Translations under genes and position numbers: made by a program | Part shown: positions 20,155-28,866 of the stretch, piece after piece | Layout: each line of letters opens with the position of its first letter | How positions within the stretch are numbered: the stretch's first letter is position 1 | The notes under the pieces: model-generated | What the model was told of the DNA's origin: nothing | What the model saw: only the letters and a program-made list of their open reading frames with translations | Databases searched by the model: none | NCBI RefSeq assembly: GCF_003330845.1 | Contig: NZ_CP026121.1 | Location: 1,364,001-1,428,000 of the forward strand | Direction: 5' to 3' | DNA: 64,000 nt | Origin: Streptomyces sp. Go-475 | GTDB lineage: Bacteria > Actinomycetota > Actinomycetes > Streptomycetales > Streptomycetaceae

Positions 20155-21921
20155 TCACGCCTCCTTCGTCTCGACGGGGGCGGAGGGACGGCGGGTGCGG
20201 CGCAGTGGCGGCTGGGCACCCAGGCTCTTCGGGTCGAGGCCGGACCACTTGTGGCCGCTCGCGAAGAAGGTGCGGCGGGCCAGCAGGGTCAGCAGCGGCT
20301 TGGTGAAGAGGAAGACGACCACCACGTCGAGCAGCGTGGTCAGACCGAGCGTGAAGGCGAAGCCGCGCACCTTGCCGACGGTGACGATGAAGAGCACCGC
20401 GGCGGCGAGGAACGACACGAAGTCGGAGACCAGGATGGTGCGCCGGGCGCGCGGCCAGGCCCGCTCGACGGCGGGGCGCAGCGTACGGCCCTCGCGGATC
20501 TCGTCGCGGACGCGTTCGAAGTACACGATGAACGAGTCCGCCGTGATGCCGATGGCGACGATGGCACCGCAGACGGCCGGCAGGTTCAGCGCGAAGCCGA
20601 TGGCCGGGCCGAGCAGCGACATGATCGTGTAGGTGAGGGCGGCGGAGACCAGCAGCGACAGGATCGCGACGAACGACAGACCCCGGTAGTAGACCAGCAA
20701 GTAGAGGACGACCAGGGCGAGACCGATCGCGCCGGCGATCAGGCCGGCCCGCAGCTGGTCACCGCCGAGCGCGGCGGTGACGGTCGTCATGCTGTCCACC
20801 TTGAAGGTCAGCGGCAGCGCACCGTAGGTCAGCATGTTCGCGAGTTCCTGCGCGGACTGCTGGTTGAAGTTGCCGGAGATCTCCGCGTTGCCGCCGGTCA
20901 GGGCCTGGCGGACGTACGGGTCGGAGACCACGTCGCCGTCGAGGACGATCGCGAACTGGTTCTGCGGGGACTGGTTCTGCGCCAGCTTGCCGGTGATGGC
21001 GGCGAACTTCTTGGCGCCGCCGTCCGTGAAGTCCATCTGGACCGTCCAGCCCGCACCGGTCTGGGTGTTCAGGACGGCCTGGGCCTTGTCGACGTCGGTG
21101 CCGTCGACCTCGGCGGGGCCGAGGATGTACTTCTGCCACTGGCCCTGCGCGTTCTGCCCGCAGGCCAGGGTGGACTCGCCGGCCTTGGCGTTGTCGCCGA
21201 TGGTGGAGCGGGTCTTGGTGTCGGTGCAGTCCAGTGCGGCGTACTGCGCCTGGAGCTTGCCCGGGTCGTCGCCGGAGGTGCCGCCGGAGGCGGACGGGGA
21301 GGGGCTGGCCTTCGCCTTGTCCGAGGCGCTCGCGGACGGGGTCGCGTCGGCCTTCAGCGCGTCGGTGACGGCGCGGCCCTGCGTGGTCGGGCTCGCGGAC
21401 GGGGACGCCGAGTTCTTGTCGGTGGCCTCCGGCTTGTCGGTGGCCTTGCCCGACGGCTCGCCCGAGGGGCTGCCGGTGGGGGTCGGGGAGGGGCTGGCCG
21501 CGCCCTTGCCGCCGGAGACCTCGGTGGCGATGACGGGGCGGAAGTAGAGCTTGGCGGTGGTGCCGACCTGCTTGCGGGCCTGCTCGGAGTTGGTCCCCTT
21601 GGGGATGTTCACGACGATGTTGTCGCGGCCCTGCGTCTGGACCTCGGCCTCCGAGACGCCCAGACCATTGACACGGCGCTCCATGATGGAGACGGCGGTG
21701 TCCATGTTGGTCTTGTTGATCGCCGACTCGTTGCCGGCCTCGGGGACCGCCCGGAGCGTGATGCTCGTGCCGCCGGCCAGGTCGATGCCGAGACGCGGGG
21801 TCGTGTGTCCCGAGGCGAACATTCCACCGGTGAGCGCCGCGATGGCGATCAGGATCAGGGCCAGCGAGCGCCAGGGCTTGCTCTGGGCGCTCGCGCTCCG
21901 GCCCTTTTTAGGTGTGGCCAC
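20155..21921 (-). CDS. secD: Protein translocase subunit SecD
   Basis: A 588-residue membrane protein from a GTG at 21921 (MATPKKGRSASAQSKPW). It has an N-terminal helix (18-33) and the SecD signature LGIDLAGGTSITL (44-56), then the periplasmic-type P1 domain and a C-terminal six-helix bundle with YTIMSLLGPAIGFALNLPAVCGAI and VYFERVRDEIREGRTL. Residues about 137-220 are a Ser/Pro/Ala/Thr/Asp-rich low-complexity insertion inside P1 that E. coli SecD lacks; such inserts are known from other streptomycetes as I recall. Pairs with SecF (next gene) and YajC (previous gene). Confidence 0.96.
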   Translation of the reverse strand: MATPKKGRSASAQSKPWRSLALILIAIAALTGGMFASGHTTPRLGIDLAGGTSITLRAVPEAGNESAINKTNMDTAVSIMERRVNGLGVSEAEVQTQGRDNIVVNIPKGTNSEQARKQVGTTAKLYFRPVIATEVSGGKGAASPSPTPTGSPSGEPSGKATDKPEATDKNSASPSASPTTQGRAVTDALKADATPSASASDKAKASPSPSASGGTSGDDPGKLQAQYAALDCTDTKTRSTIGDNAKAGESTLACGQNAQGQWQKYILGPAEVDGTDVDKAQAVLNTQTGAGWTVQMDFTDGGAKKFAAITGKLAQNQSPQNQFAIVLDGDVVSDPYVRQALTGGNAEISGNFNQQSAQELANMLTYGALPLTFKVDSMTTVTAALGGDQLRAGLIAGAIGLALVVLYLLVYYRGLSFVAILSLLVSAALTYTIMSLLGPAIGFALNLPAVCGAIVAIGITADSFIVYFERVRDEIREGRTLRPAVERAWPRARRTILVSDFVSFLAAAVLFIVTVGKVRGFAFTLGLTTLLDVVVVFLFTKPLLTLLARRTFFASGHKWSGLDPKSLGAQPPLRRTRRPSAPVETKEA

Positions 21922-22056
21922 CTTCTCGTACTCCCTCTCGGGCCGCCTCGCTCCGGATCGGCGGGACGGGCGGCCATGACATGGTGTCGGGATTCCGTGC
22001 GAGCTATGGCGTGTCCCGGGGTGCGCGGGAACCTGCCCGCGCACCCCGGGACACGA

Positions 22057-22554
22057 CTACTTCGCCTCGGAGTCGCCGTCGGTCTTCTTCGGCTCTGCGT
22101 CCGTCTTCGCCTCGCCGGCCGGGGCCTCGTCGGCCGGTTCCTCGGCCGTGTCCTTCTTGCCGAGGTCGACGGCCTTGTCGTCAGCGGGGGCGTCGGCGGC
22201 GGAGTCGCCGGTCTCGGTGAGGGAGGAGGCGTCGTCCGGGACGATGTCGGCGTCGGACTTCAGGTCGTGCTCGATGCCGTGGACGATGCGGTTGTACTCG
22301 TCGTCGGTGAGGACGGCACCGATGGCGTTCTTGGCGAAGAGGAGCTCGACGCCGGGGCCGGCGTCGACGAGGACGGTGTCCTCGTTCACCTCCTTGACCG
22401 TGGCGTACATGCCCCCGATGGTGCGGACACCGCTGCCGGGCTGCATTTGGTTCCGCATCTCCACGGCCTGCTGCTGCTTCTTCTTGGCCGACCGGGTCAT
22501 CAGGAACATGGCCCCGATGAGCACGATGAACGGGAGGAGGGTCAGGAGACTCAC
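22057..22554 (-). CDS. yajC: Preprotein translocase subunit YajC
   Basis: A 165-residue protein from a GTG start. A single membrane helix (LLTLLPFIVLIGAMFLMTR) begins at residue 3, followed by the conserved RSAKKKQQQAVEMRNQMQPGSGVRTIGGMYATV and LFAKNAIGAVL. The C-terminal 70 residues are an acidic Ala/Asp/Lys/Glu-rich tail not found in short YajC proteins. It associates with SecDF. It lies about 135 bp upstream of secD and 185 bp downstream of ruvB. Confidence 0.92.
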   Translation of the reverse strand: MSLLTLLPFIVLIGAMFLMTRSAKKKQQQAVEMRNQMQPGSGVRTIGGMYATVKEVNEDTVLVDAGPGVELLFAKNAIGAVLTDDEYNRIVHGIEHDLKSDADIVPDDASSLTETGDSAADAPADDKAVDLGKKDTAEEPADEAPAGEAKTDAEPKKTDGDSEAK

Positions 22555-22739
22555 GGGTCGGTACTTCCTTCACACGACCGCGCTGTGAGCGGCCAGATGG
22601 TTGGGGGTATGTACGCCGCCGACAAAGGCGGCATCGGCGGAGTCTAAGCGAGTCCGCGCGCATGGAACAACGCTCAGCATGGCACCGGGGTTCCTGCTCC
22701 GGCCACTGTCCTCGCCGTCCTGGAGCGGTGACCGCGCCG

Positions 22740-23834
22740 TCACGCCCCGAACAGGTCCTGTTGTCCGGTTCCGGCGGTCTGGGAGCGGGGCGGGGTGAGG
22801 CCGAGATGCGCCCATGCGGCGGGGGTGGCGACCCGGCCGCGCGGGGTGCGGGCCAGCAGTCCCTCCCGGACGAGGAAGGGCTCGGCGACCTCCTCGACGG
22901 TCTCGCGCTCCTCCCCCACCGCGACCGCGAGCGTGGACAGGCCCACGGGACCGCCGCCGAACAGCTTGAGCAGGGCTTCCAGCACGCCCCGGTCGAGACG
23001 GTCGAGGCCGCGCGCGTCCACCTCGTAGACGGCGAGGGCGGCCGCCGCGATGTCCTTGGTGATCAGCCCGTCGGCCTTGACCTGCGCGTAGTCGCGGACG
23101 CGGCGCAGCAGGCGGTTGGCGATGCGGGGCGTGCCGCGGGAACGGCCGGCGATCTCGGCGGCGCCGTCCGGCTCGATCTCGACCTCCAGGAGGTTCGCCG
23201 AGCGGTGGATGACCCGCTCCAGTTCGGCCGGTTCGTAGAACTCCATGTGCGCGGTGAAGCCGAAGCGGTCGCGCAGCGGGGGCGGCAGCAGGCCCGCGCG
23301 TGTGGTGGCGCCGACCAGGGTGAAGGGGGGCAGCTCCAGCGGGATGGCGGTGGCGCCCGGACCCTTGCCGACGATGACGTCGACGCGGAAGTCCTCCATC
23401 GCCATGTACAGCATCTCCTCGGCGGGCCGGGACATGCGGTGGATCTCGTCGAGGAAGAGGACCTCGCCCTCCTGGAGGGAGGAGAGGATCGCGGCGAGGT
23501 CGCCGGCGTGCTGGATGGCGGGGCCCGACGTGATGCGGATGGGGGCGCCCATCTCGGCCGCGATGATCATCGACAGGGTGGTCTTGCCGAGGCCGGGGGC
23601 GCCGGAGAGCAGCACGTGGTCGGCGGTGGCGCCGCGCGCGCGTGCCGCCCGGAGGACGAGGTCGAGCTGTTCGCGGACCTTCTCCTGGCCGATGAACTCG
23701 TCCAGGTCCTTGGGGCGCAGGGCGGCCTCGACGGCCTGGTCCTCACGGTCGGCGACGGAGTCCACCAGCCGCTCCGCGGCGGGCCCGCCGAGCGGCTCGG
23801 CGGCATCGGCGTCGGTCGTGTCGTCCCAGTTCAT
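22740..23834 (-). CDS. ruvB: Holliday junction branch migration ATPase RuvB
   Basis: A 364-residue AAA+ motor. Walker A is GAPGLGKTT (78-86), Walker B is LFLDEIHRM (126-134), sensor 1 is VGATTRAG and the arginine finger region is [20 protein letters not shown] winged-helix domain ends around [21 protein letters not shown]. The protein drives branch migration with RuvA and hands junctions to RuvC. ruvC, ruvA and ruvB follow one another on the same strand, ruvC/ruvA overlapping by 4 bp and ruvA/ruvB separated by about 24 bp. Confidence 0.98.
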   Translation of the reverse strand: MNWDDTTDADAAEPLGGPAAERLVDSVADREDQAVEAALRPKDLDEFIGQEKVREQLDLVLRAARARGATADHVLLSGAPGLGKTTLSMIIAAEMGAPIRITSGPAIQHAGDLAAILSSLQEGEVLFLDEIHRMSRPAEEMLYMAMEDFRVDVIVGKGPGATAIPLELPPFTLVGATTRAGLLPPPLRDRFGFTAHMEFYEPAELERVIHRSANLLEVEIEPDGAAEIAGRSRGTPRIANRLLRRVRDYAQVKADGLITKDIAAAALAVYEVDARGLDRLDRGVLEALLKLFGGGPVGLSTLAVAVGEERETVEEVAEPFLVREGLLARTPRGRVATPAAWAHLGLTPPRSQTAGTGQQDLFGA

Positions 23835-23858
23835 GTGATGTGCCTCAAGAGGTGGGGG

Positions 23859-24464
23859 TCAGCGGGCGCGGTTCAGGGTCTGCAGGGCCGCCTTCAGCAG
23901 CTGGCCGACCTGGGGGGTGCCCCCGGCGGCCTCGGCCTGCGGGGCCACGGCGGCGACGGCCTCGTCGGCCTCGCGGGTCGCGTACCCGAGGCCGATCAGG
24001 GCCGCGTGCAGCTGGTCGCGCCAGCCGGAGCTGGCCGGTGCGCCGACGGCGGGTGCGCCGACCGGGGCGCCGAGCCGGTCCTTCAGCTCCAGCAGCAGCT
24101 TCTGGGCGCCCTTCTTGCCGATGCCGGGGACGGCCGTGAGGGCCTTCTCGTCGCCGGTGGCGACCGCCCGGCGCAGGGCGTCCGGGGTGTGCACGGCGAG
24201 CATCGCCTGGGCGAGTCTGGGGCCGACGCCGCTCGCGGTCTGGAGCAGCTCGAAGACCTGCCGCTCGTCGTCGTCGGCGAAGCCGTACAGGGTGAGGGAG
24301 TCCTCGCGCACGACCAAGGAGGTGTGCAGCTTGGCCGGCTGCCCCATGCGGAGGGTGGAGAGGGTGTTCGGCGTGCACTGGACGGCCATGCCGACACCGC
24401 CGACCTCGACGACCGCGGCGTCCGGGGCGAGTGCGGCCACTGTGCCGCTGACGAAGGCGATCAT
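23859..24464 (-). CDS. ruvA: Holliday junction branch migration complex subunit RuvA
   Basis: A 201-residue protein starting [21 protein letters not shown]. It has an N-terminal OB-fold (1-63) and tandem helix-hairpin-helix motifs ([17 protein letters not shown] and [19 protein letters not shown]). A Pro/Ala/Gly linker leads to the C-terminal three-helix RuvB-binding domain ([19 protein letters not shown]). It tetramerises on four-way DNA junctions. The ATG overlaps the ruvC stop (ATGA). Confidence 0.97.
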   Translation of the reverse strand: MIAFVSGTVAALAPDAAVVEVGGVGMAVQCTPNTLSTLRMGQPAKLHTSLVVREDSLTLYGFADDDERQVFELLQTASGVGPRLAQAMLAVHTPDALRRAVATGDEKALTAVPGIGKKGAQKLLLELKDRLGAPVGAPAVGAPASSGWRDQLHAALIGLGYATREADEAVAAVAPQAEAAGGTPQVGQLLKAALQTLNRAR

Positions 24465-25000
24465 GCCGTACGGCCTTTCGATGCTTGGGTGGCGTGCAGG
24501 GCGACGGCCTGCTGGAGTCGGTTCTGCGCGGGGGCGCGCCAGATGTGGCAGATGGCGAGGGCGAGGGCGTCGGCCGCGTCGGCGGGCCTGGGCGGTGCGC
24601 TGAGCCGGAGCAGGCGGGTCACCATCGCGCCCACCTGTGCCTTGTCGGCCCGGCCGCTGCCGGTGACGGCGGCCTTGACCTCGCTGGGGGTGTGCAGGGC
24701 GACGGGGATGCCGCGGCGGGCTGCGCAGAGCATGGCGACGGCGCTGGCCTGGGCGGTGCCCATCACCGTACGGACGTTGTGCTGGCTGAAGACGCGCTCC
24801 ACGGCGACGAACTCGGGCCGGTGCTCGTCGAGCCACTGCTCGATGCCCTGCTCGATGGCGACGAGGCGGTGGCCGAGGTCCGCGTCGGCGGGGGTCCGGA
24901 CGACGCCGACGCCGACCATCGTGAGCGGCCGTCCGGCGACGCCCTCGACGACGCCCACACCGCACCGGGTCAGTCCCGGGTCCACCCCCAGTACGCGCAC
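24461..25000 (-). CDS. ruvC: Crossover junction endodeoxyribonuclease RuvC
   Basis: A 179-residue RNase H-fold resolvase. The four catalytic acids are visible: Asp7 in LGVDPGLT, Glu68 in VAVERVF, and Asp141 and Asp144 in [13 protein letters not shown]. It cuts Holliday junctions delivered by RuvAB. It heads the ruvCAB cluster, about 105 bp downstream of the YebC gene. Length and motif spacing are normal. Confidence 0.97.
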   Translation of the reverse strand: MRVLGVDPGLTRCGVGVVEGVAGRPLTMVGVGVVRTPADADLGHRLVAIEQGIEQWLDEHRPEFVAVERVFSQHNVRTVMGTAQASAVAMLCAARRGIPVALHTPSEVKAAVTGSGRADKAQVGAMVTRLLRLSAPPRPADAADALALAICHIWRAPAQNRLQQAVALHATQASKGRTA

Positions 25001-25105
25001 GCGCCCTCCCTTTCGCTCACCTGTTTGTGCAGGCTATCGGGTGCCACCGACAACGCGACGGGCCGACGGGGTGTGTCCCGTCGGCCCGTTGAACCCGTGC
25101 GCGGC

Positions 25106-25858
25106 TCAGGCGTCGACCTTCTCCATGACCTCGTCGCTGACGTCGAAGTTGGCGAAGACGTTCTGCACGTCGTCGCTGTCCTCCAGCGCGTCGATCAGCT
25201 TGAAGATCTTCTTGGCGCCCTCCTCGTCCAGCTCGACCTGCATGGTCGGGACGAAGTTGGCGTCGGCGGAGTCGTAGTCGATGCCGGCGTCCTGGAGGGC
25301 GGTGCGGACCGCGACCAGGTCGGTGGCCTCGCTGATGACCTCGAAGGTCTCGCCGAGGTCGTTGACCTCCTCGGCACCGGCGTCCAGGACGGCGCCGAGG
25401 ACGTCGTCCTCGGTCAGCTCGCCCTTGGGGACGATCACGACGCCCTTGCGGTTGAACAGGTACGACACCGAGCCCGGGTCGGCCATGGAGCCGCCGTTGC
25501 GGGTCATGGCGACGCGGACCTCGGAGGCGGCGCGGTTGCGGTTGTCGGTGAGGCACTCGATGAGCACCGCGACGCCGTTCGGACCGTAGCCCTCGTACAT
25601 GATCGTCTCGTAGTCGGCGCCGCCGGCCTCCAGGCCCGCGCCGCGCTTGACCGCGGAGTCGATGTTCTTGTTGGGGACCGACGACTTCTTCGCCTTCTGG
25701 ATGGCGTCGTAGAGCGTCGGGTTGCCCTCGGGGTCGGCGCCGCCCATCCGCGCCGCCACCTCGATGTTCTTGATCAGCTTCGCGAAGAGCTTGCCGCGCT
25801 TGGCATCGATGACGGCCTTCTTGTGCTTCGTCGTGGCCCATTTAGAGTGGCCGGACAT
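25106..25858 (-). CDS. YebC/PmpR family DNA-binding transcriptional regulator
   Basis: A 250-residue protein with the family start [25 protein letters not shown]. The conserved [11 protein letters not shown] and VMYEGYGP-like ([24 protein letters not shown]) stretches are present. Family members are three-domain proteins; some bind DNA as regulators, and recent work also links the family to translation of difficult peptide motifs, so the role is open. The position just before ruvC is highly conserved in bacteria. The 47-bp gap to pdxT suggests read-through from the pdx genes. Confidence 0.95.
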   Translation of the reverse strand: MSGHSKWATTKHKKAVIDAKRGKLFAKLIKNIEVAARMGGADPEGNPTLYDAIQKAKKSSVPNKNIDSAVKRGAGLEAGGADYETIMYEGYGPNGVAVLIECLTDNRNRAASEVRVAMTRNGGSMADPGSVSYLFNRKGVVIVPKGELTEDDVLGAVLDAGAEEVNDLGETFEVISEATDLVAVRTALQDAGIDYDSADANFVPTMQVELDEEGAKKIFKLIDALEDSDDVQNVFANFDVSDEVMEKVDA

Positions 25859-25906
25859 CTGCCTGTCTCCTTCGCGTAACCCATCTCAGCAACGAACGCA
25901 GGAATC

Positions 25907-26515
25907 CTACAAGGAGTCCGCTGTCCGGTTCGCCCGCACCATGTCGACGAACAGGGCGTGCACCCGGTGGTCGCCGGTCAGTTCCGGGTGGAACGACGTG
26001 GCCAGCGCGTTGCCCTGGCGGACGGCGACGATGTGGCCGTCGTGCTCGGCGAGCACCTCGGCGGCGGCGCCGACGGACTCGACCCAGGGGGCGCGGATGA
26101 AGACGCCCTCCACGGGGTCGCCCTCGACGCCCTCGACGGCGACGGCCGCCTCGAAGGACTCGTTCTGCCGGCCGAAGGCGTTGCGGCGCACGATCATGTC
26201 GATGCCGCCGACGGTCTCCTGGCCCGAGCGCGGGTCGAGGATCTTGTCGGCGAGCATGATCATGCCGGCGCAGGTGCCGTAGACGGGCATGCCGTCCCGC
26301 ACGCGCGCGCGGAGGGGCTCCATCACGCCGAACAGGATGGCCAGCTTGGAGATGGTGGTGGACTCGCCGCCGGGGATGACGAGGCCGTCCACCTCGGCGA
26401 GTTCTTCGGGGCGCCGCACCGGCCTGGCCACGGCGTCGGCCGCGGCCAGGGCGACGAGGTGCTCCCGTACGTCGCCCTGGAGGGCCAGGACGCCTATGAC
26501 GGGGGTGTCGCTCAT
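25907..26515 (-). CDS. pdxT: Pyridoxal 5'-phosphate synthase glutaminase subunit PdxT
   Basis: A 202-residue class I glutamine amidotransferase. The oxyanion loop PGGEST (48-53), nucleophile Cys82 in YGTCAGMI, and His176 and Glu178 in SFHPELT form the triad. It releases ammonia that is channelled to PdxS for pyridoxal phosphate synthesis. It lies 13 bp downstream of pdxS on the same strand, forming the standard DXP-independent PLP synthase operon. Confidence 0.97.
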   Translation of the reverse strand: MSDTPVIGVLALQGDVREHLVALAAADAVARPVRRPEELAEVDGLVIPGGESTTISKLAILFGVMEPLRARVRDGMPVYGTCAGMIMLADKILDPRSGQETVGGIDMIVRRNAFGRQNESFEAAVAVEGVEGDPVEGVFIRAPWVESVGAAAEVLAEHDGHIVAVRQGNALATSFHPELTGDHRVHALFVDMVRANRTADSL

Positions 26516-26528
26516 GAGTTCCTGTGCC

Positions 26529-27434
26529 TTACCAGCCGCGGTTGGCGTAGCGCTCGGTCTCGGGGAGGGTGTCGCAGTTGATGCCGACCATGGCCTCGCC
26601 GAGGTTGCGGGACGCGTCCGCGATGATCTTCGGGTCGTCGTAGAAGGTGGTGGCCTTGACGATGGCGGCGGCGCGCTTGGCCGGGTCGCCGGACTTGAAG
26701 ATGCCGGAGCCGACGAAGACGCCCTCGGCGCCGAGCTGGCGCATCAGGGCCGCGTCGGCCGGGGTGGCGACGCCGCCGGCGGAGAACAGCACGACCGGGA
26801 GCTTGCCCAGCTCGGCGACCTCCTTGACCAGCTCGTACGGGGCGCGCAGCTCCTTGGCGGCGGCGTACAGCTCGTGGTTGTCGAAGCCGCGGAGCTTGGC
26901 GATCTCGTTCTTGATCTGGCGCAGGTGCCGCACGGCCTCGACGACGTTGCCGGTGCCGGCCTCGCCCTTGGAGCGGATCATCGCGGCGCCCTCGGCGATG
27001 CGGCGCAGGGCCTCGCCCAGGTTGGTGGCACCACAGACGAACGGCGTGGTGAAGGCCCACTTGTCGGAGTGGTTGACCTCGTCGGCCGGGGTGAGGACCT
27101 CGGACTCGTCGATGTAGTCGACGCCGAGGGACTGCAGTACCTGGGCCTCGACGAAGTGGCCGATGCGGGACTTGGCCATGACCGGGATCGAGACGGCCTC
27201 GATGATGCCCTCGATCATGTCCGGGTCGGACATGCGGGCCACGCCGCCGTCCTTGCGGATGTCGGCCGGGACCCGCTCCAGGGCCATGACGGCGACGGCG
27301 CCCGCGTCCTCGGCGATCTTCGCCTGCTCCGGCGTGACGACGTCCATGATGACGCCGCCCTTGAGCTGCTCGGCCATGCCGCGCTTCACACGGGCGGTGC
27401 CGGTCTCGGGGGCCTGGTTCTCGGAGATGGACAC
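26529..27434 (-). CDS. pdxS: Pyridoxal 5'-phosphate synthase lyase subunit PdxS
   Basis: A 301-residue (beta/alpha)8 barrel enzyme that makes PLP from ribose 5-phosphate, glyceraldehyde 3-phosphate and ammonia. The GTG start at 27434 ([20 protein letters not shown]) has GAGG 6 bases upstream. The imine-forming Lys88 is in [27 protein letters not shown] and [30 protein letters not shown] carry the phosphate-binding glycines. A possible promoter, TTGCCG, 16 bp, TATGCC (minus strand), lies in the 139-bp upstream gap. No MocR-type pdxR regulator is next to it. Confidence 0.97.
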   Translation of the reverse strand: MSISENQAPETGTARVKRGMAEQLKGGVIMDVVTPEQAKIAEDAGAVAVMALERVPADIRKDGGVARMSDPDMIEGIIEAVSIPVMAKSRIGHFVEAQVLQSLGVDYIDESEVLTPADEVNHSDKWAFTTPFVCGATNLGEALRRIAEGAAMIRSKGEAGTGNVVEAVRHLRQIKNEIAKLRGFDNHELYAAAKELRAPYELVKEVAELGKLPVVLFSAGGVATPADAALMRQLGAEGVFVGSGIFKSGDPAKRAAAIVKATTFYDDPKIIADASRNLGEAMVGINCDTLPETERYANRGW

Positions 27435-27573
27435 GGATGACCTCGCTGGTGGGAAAGGGGGGTTTTCTGCAGCACCGAGGAAACGTGAGGGGACCAGGCC
27501 ACAGCAAGGGCCAATGGGAACGCTGTGGATCCTTTTTCGGCATACCGCCGGGTAACGGCACGGCAAGGGGGGT

Positions 27574-28116
27574 TCAGGCCGCCCGGGCCACGAGGGCCTG
27601 CGGTGGCTCGTCGTCCATCTCGAAGGCCATCGGGAACGGGGCGTGGCCCGCCAGGCGGAACCAGCGGACCTTGCGGTGGCGGCGCAGGGCCCGCGCGGCC
27701 CGTACGGCGTCGTTGTGGAAGCGGCGGGCCATGGGGACGCGGCGGACGGCCTGCGCGAGTTCCTCGGCGGCCTCCTCGCCCCCGGGCGCCTCCCGCACCG
27801 CCTCCACCTGCTGCGCCTCCCCGAAGACGGCCCGCAGCGCCTGGCTCAGTTCGCTCTCGGCGACCTCGCGCTGCTCCTCCTCCGCCTGCCGGGCGGCGTG
27901 CGCGGCCTCGTACAGCACGATGGAGGCGGCCGGATCCAGCACCCCCGACGTCGCCAGTTCCTGTGCCACCGAGGCCCGGCGCAGCAGCTGCGCGTCCAGG
28001 GCGGCCCGGGCGGCGTCGATCCGGGCGTGGAGGCGGTCGAGGCGGCCGGCGGTCCAGCTCAGGTAGAGCCCGACCGCGACCAGGGCCACGGCGATCCAGA
28101 TGAGAGTGGTGGTCAC
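27574..28116 (-). CDS. Conserved small membrane protein of unknown function
   Basis: From a GTG at 28116 it has 180 residues ([21 protein letters not shown]); a TTG three codons upstream (28125) is equally open, and neither has a clear ribosome-binding site. One N-terminal transmembrane helix (about 4-22) is followed by a long helical region rich in Ala, Glu and Arg with heptad character ([30 protein letters not shown]). This resembles the architecture of LemA-like proteins, though without a clear family motif. It ends in a Phe/Arg-rich stretch ([22 protein letters not shown]). It separates pdxS from the lasso-peptide genes. Confidence 0.8.
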   Translation of the reverse strand: MTTTLIWIAVALVAVGLYLSWTAGRLDRLHARIDAARAALDAQLLRRASVAQELATSGVLDPAASIVLYEAAHAARQAEEEQREVAESELSQALRAVFGEAQQVEAVREAPGGEEAAEELAQAVRRVPMARRFHNDAVRAARALRRHRKVRWFRLAGHAPFPMAFEMDDEPPQALVARAA

Positions 28117-28186
28117 GGGCGGCAAGGCTAGCGGCAGGCGGGAGGCGCCGGTTCACCCCGCCCTGCCCTGTCCTGTCCCGGATCGG

Positions 28187-28618
28187 TCAGCGGTTGCGTT
28201 CGTCCGGCACCGGCGGGATGGACATCAGTGTCTTGAAGTGCCCTTTGGGGTGTCCCTCGCCGACGAGCTGGTCCTCCGCCTCGACCCAGGCGTGGGCGGC
28301 GAAGGGATGGGTGCGCACTCCGGTGCACCAGGTGGGCCAGACGCCGCGCGCGCGGCAGAGCAGAGCGGTGGCGATGGAGCGTTGCAGGCAGCCCTGCCCG
28401 GCGCAGCGCAGGCTGACGGACACGACCTCCTCGCGGGCCCGGAGCGCCTGGGCGGCCGTGGCCGGTGCGGCGCCGCGGCGGGCGAACTCCAGGACCTTGC
28501 GCAGCCGGGCCGGTCTGGCCCTGGCCAGCAGCCGGGCGACGCCCACGACCAGCAGGGGCAGCACGCGGCGGTGCGGTGGCAGTCGGCGGCGTTCGGCGAG
28601 CGCGACGGACATGCTCAT
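28187..28618 (-). CDS. Lasso peptide biosynthesis B2 protein (leader peptidase, transglutaminase-like)
   Basis: A 143-residue protein of the lasso B2 family, whose cysteine-protease fold removes the leader from the precursor. The catalytic residues are visible: Cys77 in GQGCLQRSIA, His109 in FAAHAWVE and an acidic residue in the following VEAED (115-116). The N-terminal 40 residues are basic and hydrophobic, as in stand-alone B2 proteins. It overlaps the B1 gene by 4 bp (ATGA) and is the last gene of the cluster, followed by about 70 bp before the membrane-protein gene. It has no fused B1 domain. Confidence 0.92.
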   Translation of the reverse strand: MSMSVALAERRRLPPHRRVLPLLVVGVARLLARARPARLRKVLEFARRGAAPATAAQALRAREEVVSVSLRCAGQGCLQRSIATALLCRARGVWPTWCTGVRTHPFAAHAWVEAEDQLVGEGHPKGHFKTLMSIPPVPDERNR

Positions 28619-28866
28619 GAGATCACCAGCTCCGAGCCGCGCAGCCGCTCGATCACGGCGGTCACATCGCGTTCGGCCTGCTCGGGGGTGATGCCGTAGC
28701 GGTTCGCGAGTTCGGCGGCGATGCCGGCGGGCTCCTGTCCGCCGAGCAGCCGGCGCAGCACCTGGGCACCGGTGGTGTTCAACTGCCAGTACCGGCCGGT
28801 GCGTTCGTTGAGCAGGACCGTGCCGTCGTCGGTGTCGGTGGTGCTGACGTCAGGATGCAGACGCAC
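28615..28866 (-). CDS. Lasso peptide biosynthesis B1 protein (PqqD-like RiPP recognition element)
   Basis: An 83-residue PqqD-fold protein starting at GTG 28866. The family pattern is clear: DDGTVLLNERTGRYWQLN followed by TGAQVLRRLLGG and a helical C-terminal half (ANRYGITPEQAERDVTAVIERL). B1 binds the precursor leader, especially the Tyr-x-x-Pro motif, and presents it to B2 and the cyclase. Its start overlaps the cyclase gene by 17 bp and its stop overlaps B2 by 4 bp, so the three processing genes are translationally coupled. Confidence 0.92.
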   Translation of the reverse strand: MRLHPDVSTTDTDDGTVLLNERTGRYWQLNTTGAQVLRRLLGGQEPAGIAAELANRYGITPEQAERDVTAVIERLRGSELVIS

